Source of the DNA: QGON01 sp963691905 | Lineage (GTDB): Bacteria > Pseudomonadota > Gammaproteobacteria > Chromatiales > Chromatiaceae | NCBI GenBank assembly: GCA_963691905.1 | Contig: OY829894.1 | Location: 496,001 to 560,000 of the forward strand | DNA length: 64,000 nucleotides | Direction of reading: 5' to 3' | Part shown: piece after piece, positions 33,959 through 43,157 of the stretch | Numbering within the stretch: position 1 is the first letter of the stretch | Layout: each line of letters begins with the position of its first letter | Made by a program: the position numbers and the translations under genes | Notes under the pieces: model-generated | Told to the model about the DNA's origin: nothing | What the model saw: the letters and a program-made list of their open reading frames with translations, nothing else | Database searches by the model: none

Positions 33959-36900
33959 ATGAGCAACAGCAACTTGGTCGACAACAGCACCTCTCAGCCG
34001 TTTCCGTCACAATCGGATCTCGAAACCTGTATGCAGGCTGACCGGCATCTTTTTGTCCGGCGTCTGCGGGGACTGCAGCGACGGCGTAAGTCAGGGGAAC
34101 CCTATGATCAGGGGTTGTTCAAGCTGAACCGGGATATTCTGGCCTCGCAGGCGCGGCTGCAACAACGGCAGGAGAGCCTGCCCGATGCCGCCTTCCCCCC
34201 GGAACTGCCCATTACCGCGCGCCTCGAAGATATACAAACCCTGATCGCCGAGAATCAGGTTATCGTACTCTGTGGTGAAACCGGCTCCGGCAAATCGACC
34301 CAACTGCCGAAGATCTGCCTCAGTCTGGGCCGCGGAGTGGGGGGGTATATCGGCCATACCCAGCCGCGCCGAATCGCGGCCCGGACCCTCTCATCCCGTA
34401 TCGCATCTGAACTGGGGGTGGAAACCGGTACTTCTGTCGGTTACAAGGTTCGTTTCAGCGACCGGGTGGGACCCAACACCCATGTCAAGTTGATGACCGA
34501 TGGTATCCTGTTGGCAGAGATACAGCAGGATCCCTTGCTGAATCAATACGACACCCTGATCATTGATGAGGCCCATGAACGCAGTCTCAATATCGATTTC
34601 CTGATCGGATATTTGCAGAATCTGCTGCCAAAGCGCCCGGATCTGAAGCTGATCATCACTTCGGCCACCATCGATCCCGACCGTTTTTCCAAACATTTCA
34701 GTTATGCGCCGGTGATCGAGGTCTCCGGGCGGACTTTTCCGGTGGAGGTTCGTTACAAGGCTCCGGAAGAGGAGGGCAGCAGTGAACGCGACGATCCGAT
34801 GCAGACGGCTATCGTGGATGCGGTGGATGAACTCTCCCGTATCGACCGGGGCGACATCCTTATCTTTCTCAGTGGCGAGCGGGAGATTCGGGAGACTGCC
34901 GAGAATCTGCGTAAACATAAACTCGACCTGACCGAGGTGTTGCCTCTCTACGCCCGGTTGAGTCCGGCAGAGCAGGGACAGATTTTCAAACCCCACAGAG
35001 GACGGCGCATCGTGTTGGCCACCAACGTGGCGGAAACCTCACTCACCGTTCCCGGCATCCGCTATGTCATTGATGCGGGCTTTGCGCGTATCAGCCGCTA
35101 CAGCCACAAGAGCAAGGTGCAGCGCCTTCCGGTTGAACGTATCTCGCAGGCCTCCGCAAACCAACGGATGGGGCGTTGTGGCCGTGTTGCTGACGGTGTC
35201 TGTATCAGGCTCTATTCGGAAGAGGACTTCGAGTCCCGCACGCCCTTTACCGAGCCGGAGATCCAACGCACCAATCTCGCATCGGTCATTCTGCAGATGA
35301 AGTTGTTGGGTTTTGGGGATATCGACCGATTCCCTTTTGTTGATCCGCCAGATAACCGCCTCATCAAGGATGGCTACCGTGTGTTGGAAGAGATTGGTGC
35401 AGTCGGTGGTGATCAACGGGTGACTAAGCTTGGCCGGCAACTTGCCAGGTTGCCTGTCGACCCGCGTATCGGGCGTATGCTGCTTGCAGCGGCCCACAGT
35501 CACTGCCTGCGGGAGGTGATGGTAATCGCAGCCGCCCTCAGCGTACAGGATCCCCGGGACCGTCCGCTGGACAAGCAGCAGCAGGCGGACGAGGCACACG
35601 CCCTGTTCCGCCACGCTGAATCCGATTTTCTCGGTTATTTTCAGCTCTGGAAGGATCTGGAGATCCAGCGCAAGCACCTGACGCGCAACAAGTTCAGAAA
35701 ATATTGCCGTACTCGATTTCTCTCCTGGACACGGGTGCAGGAGTGGCACGATATTCACACGCAACTGCGTCTGCAGATGCACGGCATGGGTTTCAAAGAG
35801 AACACGGAAGAGGCAGGTTATGAGCAGGTGCATCGCGCCATGCTCAGCGGCCTGCTGAGCCATATCGGATTCAGGTCGAAGGAGCGGGATTATCTGGGAG
35901 CACGCACTAGCCGCTTCTTTATCTTTCCCGGCTCCGGCCTGTTTAAGAAGCCGCCCAAATGGGTGATGGCAGCAGAGCTGGTGGAGACCACCAAGCTCTA
36001 TGCCCGTACCAATGCAGCCATTCAGCCGGAGTGGATCGAGGCTTGTGCCGGGCATCTGCTCAAGCACAACTATTCTGAGCCCCATTGGGAGAAGCGGCGG
36101 GGACAGGTGGCGGGATACGAGAAGGTTACGCTCTACGGACTCACGCTGGTGCCCCGGCGCAGGATCAACTTCAGTCCCATCGACCCAAAGCTGGCGCGGG
36201 AGATATTTATCCGCTCCGCGCTGGTGGAGGGGGATTTTCAGACACGTGCCCCTTTCTGGCGGCACAACCAGGAGAAAATCGCCTCAGTCCATGATCTGGA
36301 GGCAAAATCCCGTCGACGAGACATCCTGGTGGATGAGGAACGCATCTACGGTTTCTATGACCAACGCATCCCCGAGGGGATCTGCACCACGCCGACCTTC
36401 GAGAAGTGGCTGAAAAAGCAATCGAAGCAGGAATCGAAACGGCTCTATCTCAGTGAGACCGACTTGATCAGGGAGGAGGCTGCTATCGTCCCGGATGATC
36501 AGTTCCCCAACCATCTGGATTTCAACGGCATGGCGCTTCCTCTGGAGTATTCTTTTGATCCCGGGCAGCAGCAGGACGGGATTTCACTGGTGGTGCCGAA
36601 GGATGTCCTGGGTCAGGTCACCGAAGCCAAGTGTCAGTGGCTGGTGCCCGGATTGCTGCGGGAGCGGGTCATTGCGCTGATTCGGGGGCTGCCAAAATCC
36701 CTGCGCAAGTCCTTCGTGCCGGTCCCCGACTTTGCCGATGCCTGTCTGCAGGGGATTGAGCCCTCCGACAGGCCTTTGATCCAGGTGCTCGGTGAGCGGC
36801 TGAAGCAGCTCACCGGCGTCCATGTGCCGGAGGATGCCTGGTCCGATGTCGAACTGCCGGAGCATCTGCGTATGCAGATCAAGGTCGTCGACGAAACAGG

Positions 36901-37888
36901 GAAACAGATTGGAACAGGCCGGAATCTTGATGTTTTGCACAAAGCACATCGGACAAGCCATAGAGGATTCCAGCAACTTGCCTCACCCGATCTCGAACAG
37001 AAGGGTCTGACCGATTGGAGTTTCGGCCCCCTGCAGACCAGTCTCTCGGTAAAACGCGGCGGTATCACCCTGAAAGGATTTCCTGCGCTGGTGGATGAGG
37101 GCGACAGTGTTGCCATCCGCCTGCTTGATTCGGAAGCCTTTGCCCATCAGAGCCACAAGGCGGGTGTGCGGCGGTTGATCATGCTGAAGCTGGCAAAAGA
37201 GATTCGTTATCTGCGTAAAAATCTGCCCAACCTGGCGCGCATGCGCCTGCAATATGCCAAAGTGCCCAAAGCGCCGGAGGGGCTGTCCGTCGAGAGGCAG
37301 CGGAATCTGGAGGATGAGTTGGTTACCTATATCCTCGACCGTACCTTTCTGGACGGGATGCCTGAGATACGGGACAAGGAGATTTTTCTCGACCGAATAG
37401 AGCGCTGTCGCAATGCGATGATGACGGTAGCCAACGACGCCTGTCAGGAGGTTGGAAAAATCATCGAATGGTACCAGAAGGTCAGAAAAAAACTCTCCGG
37501 CACGACGCAGATCAACTGGATGGCATCCGCTGCCGACATGCAACAACAACTCGATCGCCTGGTTTTCAAAGGATTTCTGGGAGTGACACCGCCGGAGCAA
37601 CTTGACCATTTCCCCCGCTATCTGCAGGCGCTGGAGAAGCGTCTGGATAAGCTGCAAAGCGCTGCAGCCCGTGATCAACAGCAGATCCGGGAGATGGCCA
37701 AGGCCTATCAGCAGTGGCAGCAGTGGGATGAACAGTGCAGGAAAAACGGGCGCAGCGATGAGAGGATAGATGAGATGCGCTGGCGCTTTGAGGAGCTGCG
37801 GGTCTCCCTGTTCGCCCAGGAGCTGGGAACCGCCTATCCCATATCCCAGAAACGAATCGAGAAACGCTGGAAGGAGTTGGGGCTGTAA
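33959..37888 (+). CDS. hrpA: ATP-dependent RNA helicase HrpA
   Basis: The 1309-residue DEAH-box helicase shows Walker A GETGSGKST, DEAHERS, TSATID and QRMGRCGR in order, then the HA2/OB-fold region and the long C-terminal DUF3418 region typical of HrpA (~1300 residues). HrpA acts on RNA, for example in fimbrial mRNA processing and in rescue of stalled ribosomes. The ATG at 33959 gives the standard N-terminus with a short low-complexity lead. A family B palindrome follows its stop codon directly. Confidence 0.96.
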   Translation: MSNSNLVDNSTSQPFPSQSDLETCMQADRHLFVRRLRGLQRRRKSGEPYDQGLFKLNRDILASQARLQQRQESLPDAAFPPELPITARLEDIQTLIAENQVIVLCGETGSGKSTQLPKICLSLGRGVGGYIGHTQPRRIAARTLSSRIASELGVETGTSVGYKVRFSDRVGPNTHVKLMTDGILLAEIQQDPLLNQYDTLIIDEAHERSLNIDFLIGYLQNLLPKRPDLKLIITSATIDPDRFSKHFSYAPVIEVSGRTFPVEVRYKAPEEEGSSERDDPMQTAIVDAVDELSRIDRGDILIFLSGEREIRETAENLRKHKLDLTEVLPLYARLSPAEQGQIFKPHRGRRIVLATNVAETSLTVPGIRYVIDAGFARISRYSHKSKVQRLPVERISQASANQRMGRCGRVADGVCIRLYSEEDFESRTPFTEPEIQRTNLASVILQMKLLGFGDIDRFPFVDPPDNRLIKDGYRVLEEIGAVGGDQRVTKLGRQLARLPVDPRIGRMLLAAAHSHCLREVMVIAAALSVQDPRDRPLDKQQQADEAHALFRHAESDFLGYFQLWKDLEIQRKHLTRNKFRKYCRTRFLSWTRVQEWHDIHTQLRLQMHGMGFKENTEEAGYEQVHRAMLSGLLSHIGFRSKERDYLGARTSRFFIFPGSGLFKKPPKWVMAAELVETTKLYARTNAAIQPEWIEACAGHLLKHNYSEPHWEKRRGQVAGYEKVTLYGLTLVPRRRINFSPIDPKLAREIFIRSALVEGDFQTRAPFWRHNQEKIASVHDLEAKSRRRDILVDEERIYGFYDQRIPEGICTTPTFEKWLKKQSKQESKRLYLSETDLIREEAAIVPDDQFPNHLDFNGMALPLEYSFDPGQQQDGISLVVPKDVLGQVTEAKCQWLVPGLLRERVIALIRGLPKSLRKSFVPVPDFADACLQGIEPSDRPLIQVLGERLKQLTGVHVPEDAWSDVELPEHLRMQIKVVDETGKQIGTGRNLDVLHKAHRTSHRGFQQLASPDLEQKGLTDWSFGPLQTSLSVKRGGITLKGFPALVDEGDSVAIRLLDSEAFAHQSHKAGVRRLIMLKLAKEIRYLRKNLPNLARMRLQYAKVPKAPEGLSVERQRNLEDELVTYILDRTFLDGMPEIRDKEIFLDRIERCRNAMMTVANDACQEVGKIIEWYQKVRKKLSGTTQINWMASAADMQQQLDRLVFKGFLGVTPPEQLDHFPRYLQALEKRLDKLQSAAARDQQQIREMAKAYQQWQQWDEQCRKNGRSDERIDEMRWRFEELRVSLFAQELGTAYPISQKRIEKRWKELGL

Positions 37889-37914
37889 GCCGGATCAAGC
37901 ACAGCGGCTCCGGC
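37889..37914 (+). repeat. REP-like palindrome, family B (single unit)
   Basis: GCCGGATCAAG-CACAG-CGGCTCCGGC starts at the base after the hrpA stop codon. It is a variant of the unit at 14113-14142, with arms GCCGGA and TCCGGC. Confidence 0.75.
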
Positions 37915-38000
37915 ATCATTTGATTCAGACAACTATTGGGTTGCATGGGGGCGCCGTGCTATCTTTTCCGCGCATATTTAATTCACAGGAACAACTGCTC

Positions 38001-38489
38001 ATGACTCAGTGCTATTGTGGCTCCGGCCGGGATTTTGAAACCTGCTGCCAACCGATTCTGCAGGCCAGCCAGACTGCGGCGACCGCAGAGGCGCTGATGC
38101 GTGCCCGCTACAGTGCGTTTGCCACACAGCAGCCGGAATTCCTGCATGAGTCACTCCATCCCGATCATCGAAAGGATCACGATGTAGCGGCAACCCGGCG
38201 CTGGGCAATGAATTCACAGTGGCTCGACTTGGAGATTGTCGAGGTGAAAGGTGGTGGGACAGATGACGAAGAGGGTACAGTTGAGTTCATCGCCTCCTAC
38301 AAAGAGCGGGATCTGCTGCGCAAACATCATGAATTGAGTCATTTCAGCAAATCCGACGGTCTCTGGTATTTTGTCGATGGCGAACTCGTACTGCCCAAGA
38401 CTGAGGTCCGGGATACGCCAAAAGTTGGCCGAAATGACCCATGTCCCTGCGGAAGTGGTAAGAAGTACAAGAAGTGTTGTGGGCGGTGA
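38001..38489 (+). CDS. YchJ family SEC-C motif protein
   Basis: The 162-residue protein has a zinc-type SEC-C motif at each end: CYCGSGRDFETCC at the N-terminus and CPCGSGKKYKKCC at the C-terminus. The central RARYSAFATQQPEFLHESLHP segment belongs to the NTF2-like YchJ family. The function is not established; SEC-C motifs bind zinc and often contact ribosomal or secretion proteins. The frame is open much further upstream, but the ATG at 38001 starts directly at the motif, so I place it there. It lies 112 bases downstream of hrpA. Confidence 0.88.
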   Translation: MTQCYCGSGRDFETCCQPILQASQTAATAEALMRARYSAFATQQPEFLHESLHPDHRKDHDVAATRRWAMNSQWLDLEIVEVKGGGTDDEEGTVEFIASYKERDLLRKHHELSHFSKSDGLWYFVDGELVLPKTEVRDTPKVGRNDPCPCGSGKKYKKCCGR

Positions 38490-38639
38490 ATCCGTCTATT
38501 TTGTGACTTCTCTCCCTGGAATTATTATCGGTTTTCCTCAAGAATAGTGATTATGTGCCGAAAATCTGGTCATTCAAGGGCTTTTTCTGTTGTCAGACAG
38601 ACATCGGGTTTTCGCAATGAATGAACAGATTATATTGAG

Positions 38640-39278
38640 ATGAAACGGGTCAGAAACAGGATGAAATGCTCCATGACGGCAGGCAGATCACTATTGATCT
38701 TCTGCCTGTTGGCTTCCTCGTCTCCTCTGATGGCGCAGATCTTCAAATATCGAGCGCCGGATGGGCACATCCATTTCACCGATCATCCCATGGCGGGTAA
38801 CTATCGCCTCTTATGGAAATCAGCTCCAGCAGCCAGCGCCTCCGGCGGTTACTCTGTTGCAGAGTTCAAGCAGAACAAATCAAAACTGTCACCGTTGATC
38901 GATGCAACTGCCAAAAACATGCGTCTGCACCCGGGGTTACTCCATTCGGTGGTGCGGGCGGAATCGGCCTACAATCCCCGTGCGGTTTCAAAAGTGGGCG
39001 CTCAGGGGTTGATGCAGTTGATGCCGAAAACCGCCAGACGTTACGGCGTAAACGACTCTTTCAACCCCCGGCAGAACCTGGAGGGTGGTGCGCGGTATCT
39101 GAAAGATCTTCTGCAGCAGTTCGGTTTCGATTTGAAACTGGCCTTGGCGGCATATAATGCCGGTGAGGGTGCGGTGAAGAAGTTTGATAATCAAATCCCC
39201 CCCTATCCCGAAACACAGCAGTATGTGAAAAAGGTGATGGGATACTATCGCACCCATCTGCAGGGATCGGCCAACTGA
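38640..39278 (+). CDS. Lytic transglycosylase with DUF4124 domain
   Basis: The 212-residue protein has a signal peptide (about residues 1-32, ending near SSPLMA), a DUF4124 module (IFKYRAPDGHIHFTDHP) and a C-terminal SLT domain. The SLT motifs are present: VRAESAYNPRAVSKVGAQGLMQLMP with the catalytic Glu, RYGV, and ALAAYNAGEGAV. It should cleave peptidoglycan in the periplasm, for remodelling or for insertion of envelope machines. In-frame ATGs at 38661 and 38673 are alternative starts. It appears to be monocistronic. Confidence 0.92.
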   Translation: MKRVRNRMKCSMTAGRSLLIFCLLASSSPLMAQIFKYRAPDGHIHFTDHPMAGNYRLLWKSAPAASASGGYSVAEFKQNKSKLSPLIDATAKNMRLHPGLLHSVVRAESAYNPRAVSKVGAQGLMQLMPKTARRYGVNDSFNPRQNLEGGARYLKDLLQQFGFDLKLALAAYNAGEGAVKKFDNQIPPYPETQQYVKKVMGYYRTHLQGSAN

Positions 39279-39337
39279 AACAGGCTGGTTCAATCGCAGC
39301 GGAACCGGCCATGCAACTTGCCGCGAAGAGGCAGAAC

Positions 39338-39358
39338 GTAGGGTGCGCCATGCGCACC
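39338..39358 (+). repeat. Dispersed repeat family A, single unit
   Basis: GTAGGGTGCGC-CAT-GCGCACC is a perfect 7-bp-armed palindrome in the space between the convergent transglycosylase and glycosyltransferase genes. Confidence 0.88.
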
Positions 39359-39386
39359 ATGTTTGCTTGAGTAATCAGAACCTGTT

Positions 39387-40394
39387 TTATCCAACCATGA
39401 GATAATCCACTCTTCGCCGGTACCCCATATCCTCAAGCTCCTGCCGGATGAGATCCCGTGCGCCGTGGTTGGCGACATAGACGAGAACAAAGGGTTTGCT
39501 CTCCTGTAGAAGCCACTCGGGTGAGACGACCGGGACACCCTGCAAACGGTTTCCAATCTTACGTGGATCGATATCGACCCAGGCCTTTACCTGGAAACCC
39601 TGCTCCAACAGTCGCTGACAGCGCTTGCGGGTTTTGCGCCCGGCACCCCAAATCACCAGTTCGTCGCGCCGGGCCAGCAGCAGTGGATCCCGGGCGAGGT
39701 AGTGGGCACGCAACCGATCGAACGCCTCTCTGCTGCAGCGAGGATCCTGCCGGGAGGTGCGATTTTCACTCTCCCGCCAGTCGAGCAGGATCTGCGGTAG
39801 CTTGGCCATCCGGTAACCGGCAAGGTGCAACCTGAACCAGAGATCGTAATCCTCAGGAAACATCCCTTCGCGATAGCCACCCGCATCGATGATGGCTTTG
39901 CGTCGGAACATAACGCTGGGATGGGCAAAGGGGGACTCTATATAGATATCCGCAGCAATCTCATCAGGATCCAGACACTGGTTTTGCCAGCGCACATATT
40001 CACGGTAACCTGCCTGGATCAAATTTTCCGGGAACAGTCTGACTTGGCATCCCACCAGGGTAATGATTTTGTTTTGCTGCAGATAATCCACCTGCAATTG
40101 CAGACGCTGCCGATCCATCAGGTCGTCAGCATCCATGCGTGCAATCAGTGGTGAAGTGGCCTGCATCAGGCCGAAATTCAGTGCGTTGACCAGACCCGGG
40201 AGGGGATTGTGCAGCAGGCGTATCCGTTTATCGCGATCAGCGTGTTGCTGAACCACGCTGCAGGAGTCATCGCGACTGTGATCGTCGATGGCGAGCAGAC
40301 GAAAGCCCTGGAAGGACTGCTGCCGGATGGAATTCAGACAGGCATCAAGTGTGATCGCCGCATCACGGAACGGGAGAATAATCTCCAGCTTGAT
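39387..40394 (-). CDS. Family 2 glycosyltransferase with C-terminal Rossmann-like domain
   Basis: This is a GT-A fold enzyme. The first strand KLEIILPFRDAAITLDACL, AIDDHSRDDS, and the metal-binding ARMDADDLMD are all in one frame. The C-terminal ~100 residues (LVIWGAGRKTRKRCQRLL; AWVDIDPRKIGNRLQGVPV) look like a separate nucleotide-binding domain. The first canonical start codon (GTG at 40256) would delete the first strand and the DDHS motif. The frame is open to the stop at 40446-40448 with no ATG, GTG or TTG in between. Alignment suggests that codon ATC at 40394 (or CTG at 40397), overlapping the pilZ stop, replaces the start. A mutated start or non-canonical initiation is possible. Confidence 0.8.
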   Translation of the reverse strand: MKLEIILPFRDAAITLDACLNSIRQQSFQGFRLLAIDDHSRDDSCSVVQQHADRDKRIRLLHNPLPGLVNALNFGLMQATSPLIARMDADDLMDRQRLQLQVDYLQQNKIITLVGCQVRLFPENLIQAGYREYVRWQNQCLDPDEIAADIYIESPFAHPSVMFRRKAIIDAGGYREGMFPEDYDLWFRLHLAGYRMAKLPQILLDWRESENRTSRQDPRCSREAFDRLRAHYLARDPLLLARRDELVIWGAGRKTRKRCQRLLEQGFQVKAWVDIDPRKIGNRLQGVPVVSPEWLLQESKPFVLVYVANHGARDLIRQELEDMGYRRRVDYLMVG

Positions 40395-40738
40395 CAGGAG
40401 ATGCTTGCCCAGTCCACAATCATGGTATCGATGACGGTGGTCACTTCATCCGAGATGTCGATGATGCGAAAGCCTGTCCAATAGGTATCGGGTTGTGCGG
40501 CTTCGCTGCACCAGAGTGCTTCAGCACCAAACGAAATCTTGCTATGACCCTTCACCAGATACGGGAGCCGCATATCCAACTGGTAAATGGATCCCGTCTT
40601 GATGGGGTTGGCGCTGAGCAGCATGAAACCTTCAACGGTGATATTTACCACCTGGCCTATGTAAGTTGCCGTTATTTGATCCAATACTTCAAGGACTTCA
40701 TTGGCTATCTTGCGTGGTAGAATACGGTGCTCAACCAT
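40394..40738 (-). CDS. PilZ domain protein (c-di-GMP binding)
   Basis: The 114-residue protein is a single PilZ domain. HRILPRK fits the RxxxR motif and NITVEG fits the (D/N)xSxxG motif, with Thr in place of Ser. PilZ proteins bind c-di-GMP and switch partner proteins. The frame is open to 40927, but that part is antisense to the DUF1631 gene. The ATG at 40738 overlaps the DUF1631 stop by 8 bases and starts right before RxxxR, so it is preferred. Its own stop overlaps the presumed start of the glycosyltransferase, making a coupled three-gene unit. Confidence 0.82.
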   Translation of the reverse strand: MVEHRILPRKIANEVLEVLDQITATYIGQVVNITVEGFMLLSANPIKTGSIYQLDMRLPYLVKGHSKISFGAEALWCSEAAQPDTYWTGFRIIDISDEVTTVIDTMIVDWASIS

Positions 40739-43157
40739 CGGCTGGATTCCTATAGTTACTGCCGGGAACCTTTGACCAAGCGTCTTCTCCCGTCTCTTTA
40801 TCGTTAGTGATATTCTCGGCAATCTCCTCTGTTGCCTTAAGAGAGCGTTGCAGCATTCTGCGAATGGCGTGCAGAGTGCGTTCGACAAATGGGTCGTTGC
40901 TCTCTTCGAGGATCTTCGATTTTCCATCCATGATCTCTTGTGCCAGTTTACGCAGGGGTTTTATGGCGGTTTGCACTCCGGCCCTGTCCACGAACATGCA
41001 TGAGGATGTCAATGGGCTGAGCCATGAAAGTTTCACCCGCTTGACATCATTGGGACCACTGCTGAGATCAAACCAGGTGCCGAACTCGGTCTTGCGTAAC
41101 TTGTCCATCATCTTCAGGAGATCATCAGAAATCTGCTCTTCTGGCTCAGCAGGTTTCGGAACAGGTATAGGAGGCTCTGGTTGAGTGCTTTGGAAAGGTT
41201 TTGCTTCAGGCGTTTTTGGTGTGCTGACACTCTTGGGCTCATTGACCGTAGATGATCCGGCAGACATGGCGCTTTCTGCATTGGCCAGGAGTTCGAAAAG
41301 TGCTCGACTCTTCTCCTGATGGTAGCCGCCGAGAGACTCAAGTCCTTCTTCAATCGTATTGCGCAGGTAGGGCAGAGTCTTCTCAAGTTCCCTCTGCTCA
41401 TCTTGGGTTTTTTTCTCTTCAAAGACCCAAGCCAGCTCATCTGCGACATGTAGTGCGTCCTTCCAGTCTTCACTCATCTCACCATCGGGGTGGCGCAGCA
41501 GGATGAAGATCAGTTTGTCCGTCCAGGTTTGAACCAGAAAGTCCTTCGCTACCTTAGGCAGGGAGGAGCCGAAGGTTCGGGCTTTCATCTCCTGGCCTGC
41601 CCTCTGTCTGGCATCGTTGAGCTTTTCACGTCCCTTGGCTGAGTCCTGGGCCCGTTTTTCCAGAACTTCGGTTTTCCGGCGAAAATCATCCATTCTCGCC
41701 TTGAAGTTGGTCAGTAGACTGGAAAAGAGTTTAATGTCATCAGAAAACTCTTTGAGCACGTGATCGACTACCGACTGCATGTCTGGATAGATACCACGCT
41801 TGAGATTGTGCTCATCGATCCAGTGGCTGCCTGCCTCAACCAAGCAGTCGAGTAGCTGGCGAGCATCGTGATTGCTGTCGGTGAGCAGATGACGGTCGAT
41901 AATGGCGACTTTCAGGTAGGGTGTGTGCAGGTGACTGATCAGTGCCTTGGCGACTGCGGGAAGGACAGGATCATTCAACATATATTCAAATAGCATACCG
42001 ACAAGATCAATGGTGTCTTCATCCACTGTATCCAACTGATCGGTGTCGATCTGGCTGTAGAGTTTGTTTCGCTCCTCGATCAGTGTCTGTTTGATACGGG
42101 TAAGGAACTGCTCATCGAGTTCAATGTTCGGAATGAACGGGGCGTCCGTCGAAGTGTCGGGCAGATAATCTGATCTTGTGGCTGGCTGAATATCATTAAG
42201 TGCGGAGACAAGGTTCGCGGTAGTGGGCAGCTGCCCGCCACCGGAGTGCCCGCTGGCGCCGCTCACTCTACCAGCCGACCTACTCTCATTCCCACTCCCA
42301 CTTCCCTGGGGAGCTGCTGAGTGTCTGTGGGGTGAGCTGCCACGCCGGGATGCGAGGAGACCGATGATCGAGTCGAAGAGTTCTTCCCCGAGATCCTGTT
42401 CAGCGGTTACGGCGTTTGGATCCTCGGTTTTCTGGGCACTCTTATCCGCTTTGCCACCACGTTGGCCAGCTGCCTGTGGATTTCGAATAGTAGGTCTAAG
42501 GTGGGGCAGTACACCGGCATCTTTGAGGTTGTTGTTGAAATCCTCATACAGAGAGCCCAGCTGATTCAAAACGTACTTGTTGAAAAGTGCGAGAACAATA
42601 AGCTTGATGTTGGATTCGAGACCCAGACTGTCGATAGCACTGGCGAAAGCGCCGACAAGATGCTGCGGGCAGGCAGGGGTCCTGTTATTTTCTATCGCCT
42701 CGCCACCGTTGATAACGGCAAGACGCTGGCTCAGTGCGTAGAGTTGAGATCGATGGCCGATGGTCGCTTTACTGACCATGTTTTCGATGGCAGTGGTTTG
42801 GTCCATGGAGTCATCATCGACCAGCTCAAGTTCAATATCGCTGCTCAGAGTGGCGAAGGGATCACTATCCCGCTTCCTGACCCAGAAATTATCAAAACCT
42901 GCGCTGAGTTGTTCTCTGAACTCATGTTCTACCAGGCCATGGCGGTTACGAATCAGGCTGATCGCTTCAAAAAAGCGATTCTGCATCAGATCGTTTTCCG
43001 CTTTTTGAGCGAAACTCATCAACGCCTTGTCCGTGTTGGCAAATAACTCGGTCAGCAGGGCGCTAACATAGACCAGCACCATGTCCTTGCAGCGGCTCAT
43101 GAGTGGTTGAAACTGGGTCTGATATTTACTTTTTCGTGATTCCGGTGATGGCACCAT
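40731..43157 (-). CDS. DUF1631 family protein
   Basis: The protein (about 808 residues) is soluble and mostly alpha-helical with a central low-complexity Gly/Ser/Pro linker (around the GSGSGNESRSAGR segment). Parts such as FANTDKALMSFAQKAENDLMQNRFFEAISLI and the C-terminal WFDLSSGPNDVKRVKLSW are hallmarks of the DUF1631 family of gammaproteobacteria. The function is not established. Its position upstream of a PilZ gene agrees with family members that work with c-di-GMP signalling. The TTG at 43172 is open, but the ATG at 43157 has AAGGA 7 bases upstream. Confidence 0.85.
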   Translation of the reverse strand: MVPSPESRKSKYQTQFQPLMSRCKDMVLVYVSALLTELFANTDKALMSFAQKAENDLMQNRFFEAISLIRNRHGLVEHEFREQLSAGFDNFWVRKRDSDPFATLSSDIELELVDDDSMDQTTAIENMVSKATIGHRSQLYALSQRLAVINGGEAIENNRTPACPQHLVGAFASAIDSLGLESNIKLIVLALFNKYVLNQLGSLYEDFNNNLKDAGVLPHLRPTIRNPQAAGQRGGKADKSAQKTEDPNAVTAEQDLGEELFDSIIGLLASRRGSSPHRHSAAPQGSGSGNESRSAGRVSGASGHSGGGQLPTTANLVSALNDIQPATRSDYLPDTSTDAPFIPNIELDEQFLTRIKQTLIEERNKLYSQIDTDQLDTVDEDTIDLVGMLFEYMLNDPVLPAVAKALISHLHTPYLKVAIIDRHLLTDSNHDARQLLDCLVEAGSHWIDEHNLKRGIYPDMQSVVDHVLKEFSDDIKLFSSLLTNFKARMDDFRRKTEVLEKRAQDSAKGREKLNDARQRAGQEMKARTFGSSLPKVAKDFLVQTWTDKLIFILLRHPDGEMSEDWKDALHVADELAWVFEEKKTQDEQRELEKTLPYLRNTIEEGLESLGGYHQEKSRALFELLANAESAMSAGSSTVNEPKSVSTPKTPEAKPFQSTQPEPPIPVPKPAEPEEQISDDLLKMMDKLRKTEFGTWFDLSSGPNDVKRVKLSWLSPLTSSCMFVDRAGVQTAIKPLRKLAQEIMDGKSKILEESNDPFVERTLHAIRRMLQRSLKATEEIAENITNDKETGEDAWSKVPGSNYRNPADG

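Noticed and set aside
35039..36265. Antisense frame of 408 codons inside hrpA
   Set aside because: hrpA motifs are continuous on the other strand, and this frame has no family features.
40739..40927. N-terminal extension of the PilZ protein
   Set aside because: The extra 63 codons lie antisense to the DUF1631 coding sequence and end at a well-placed ATG directly before the RxxxR motif.
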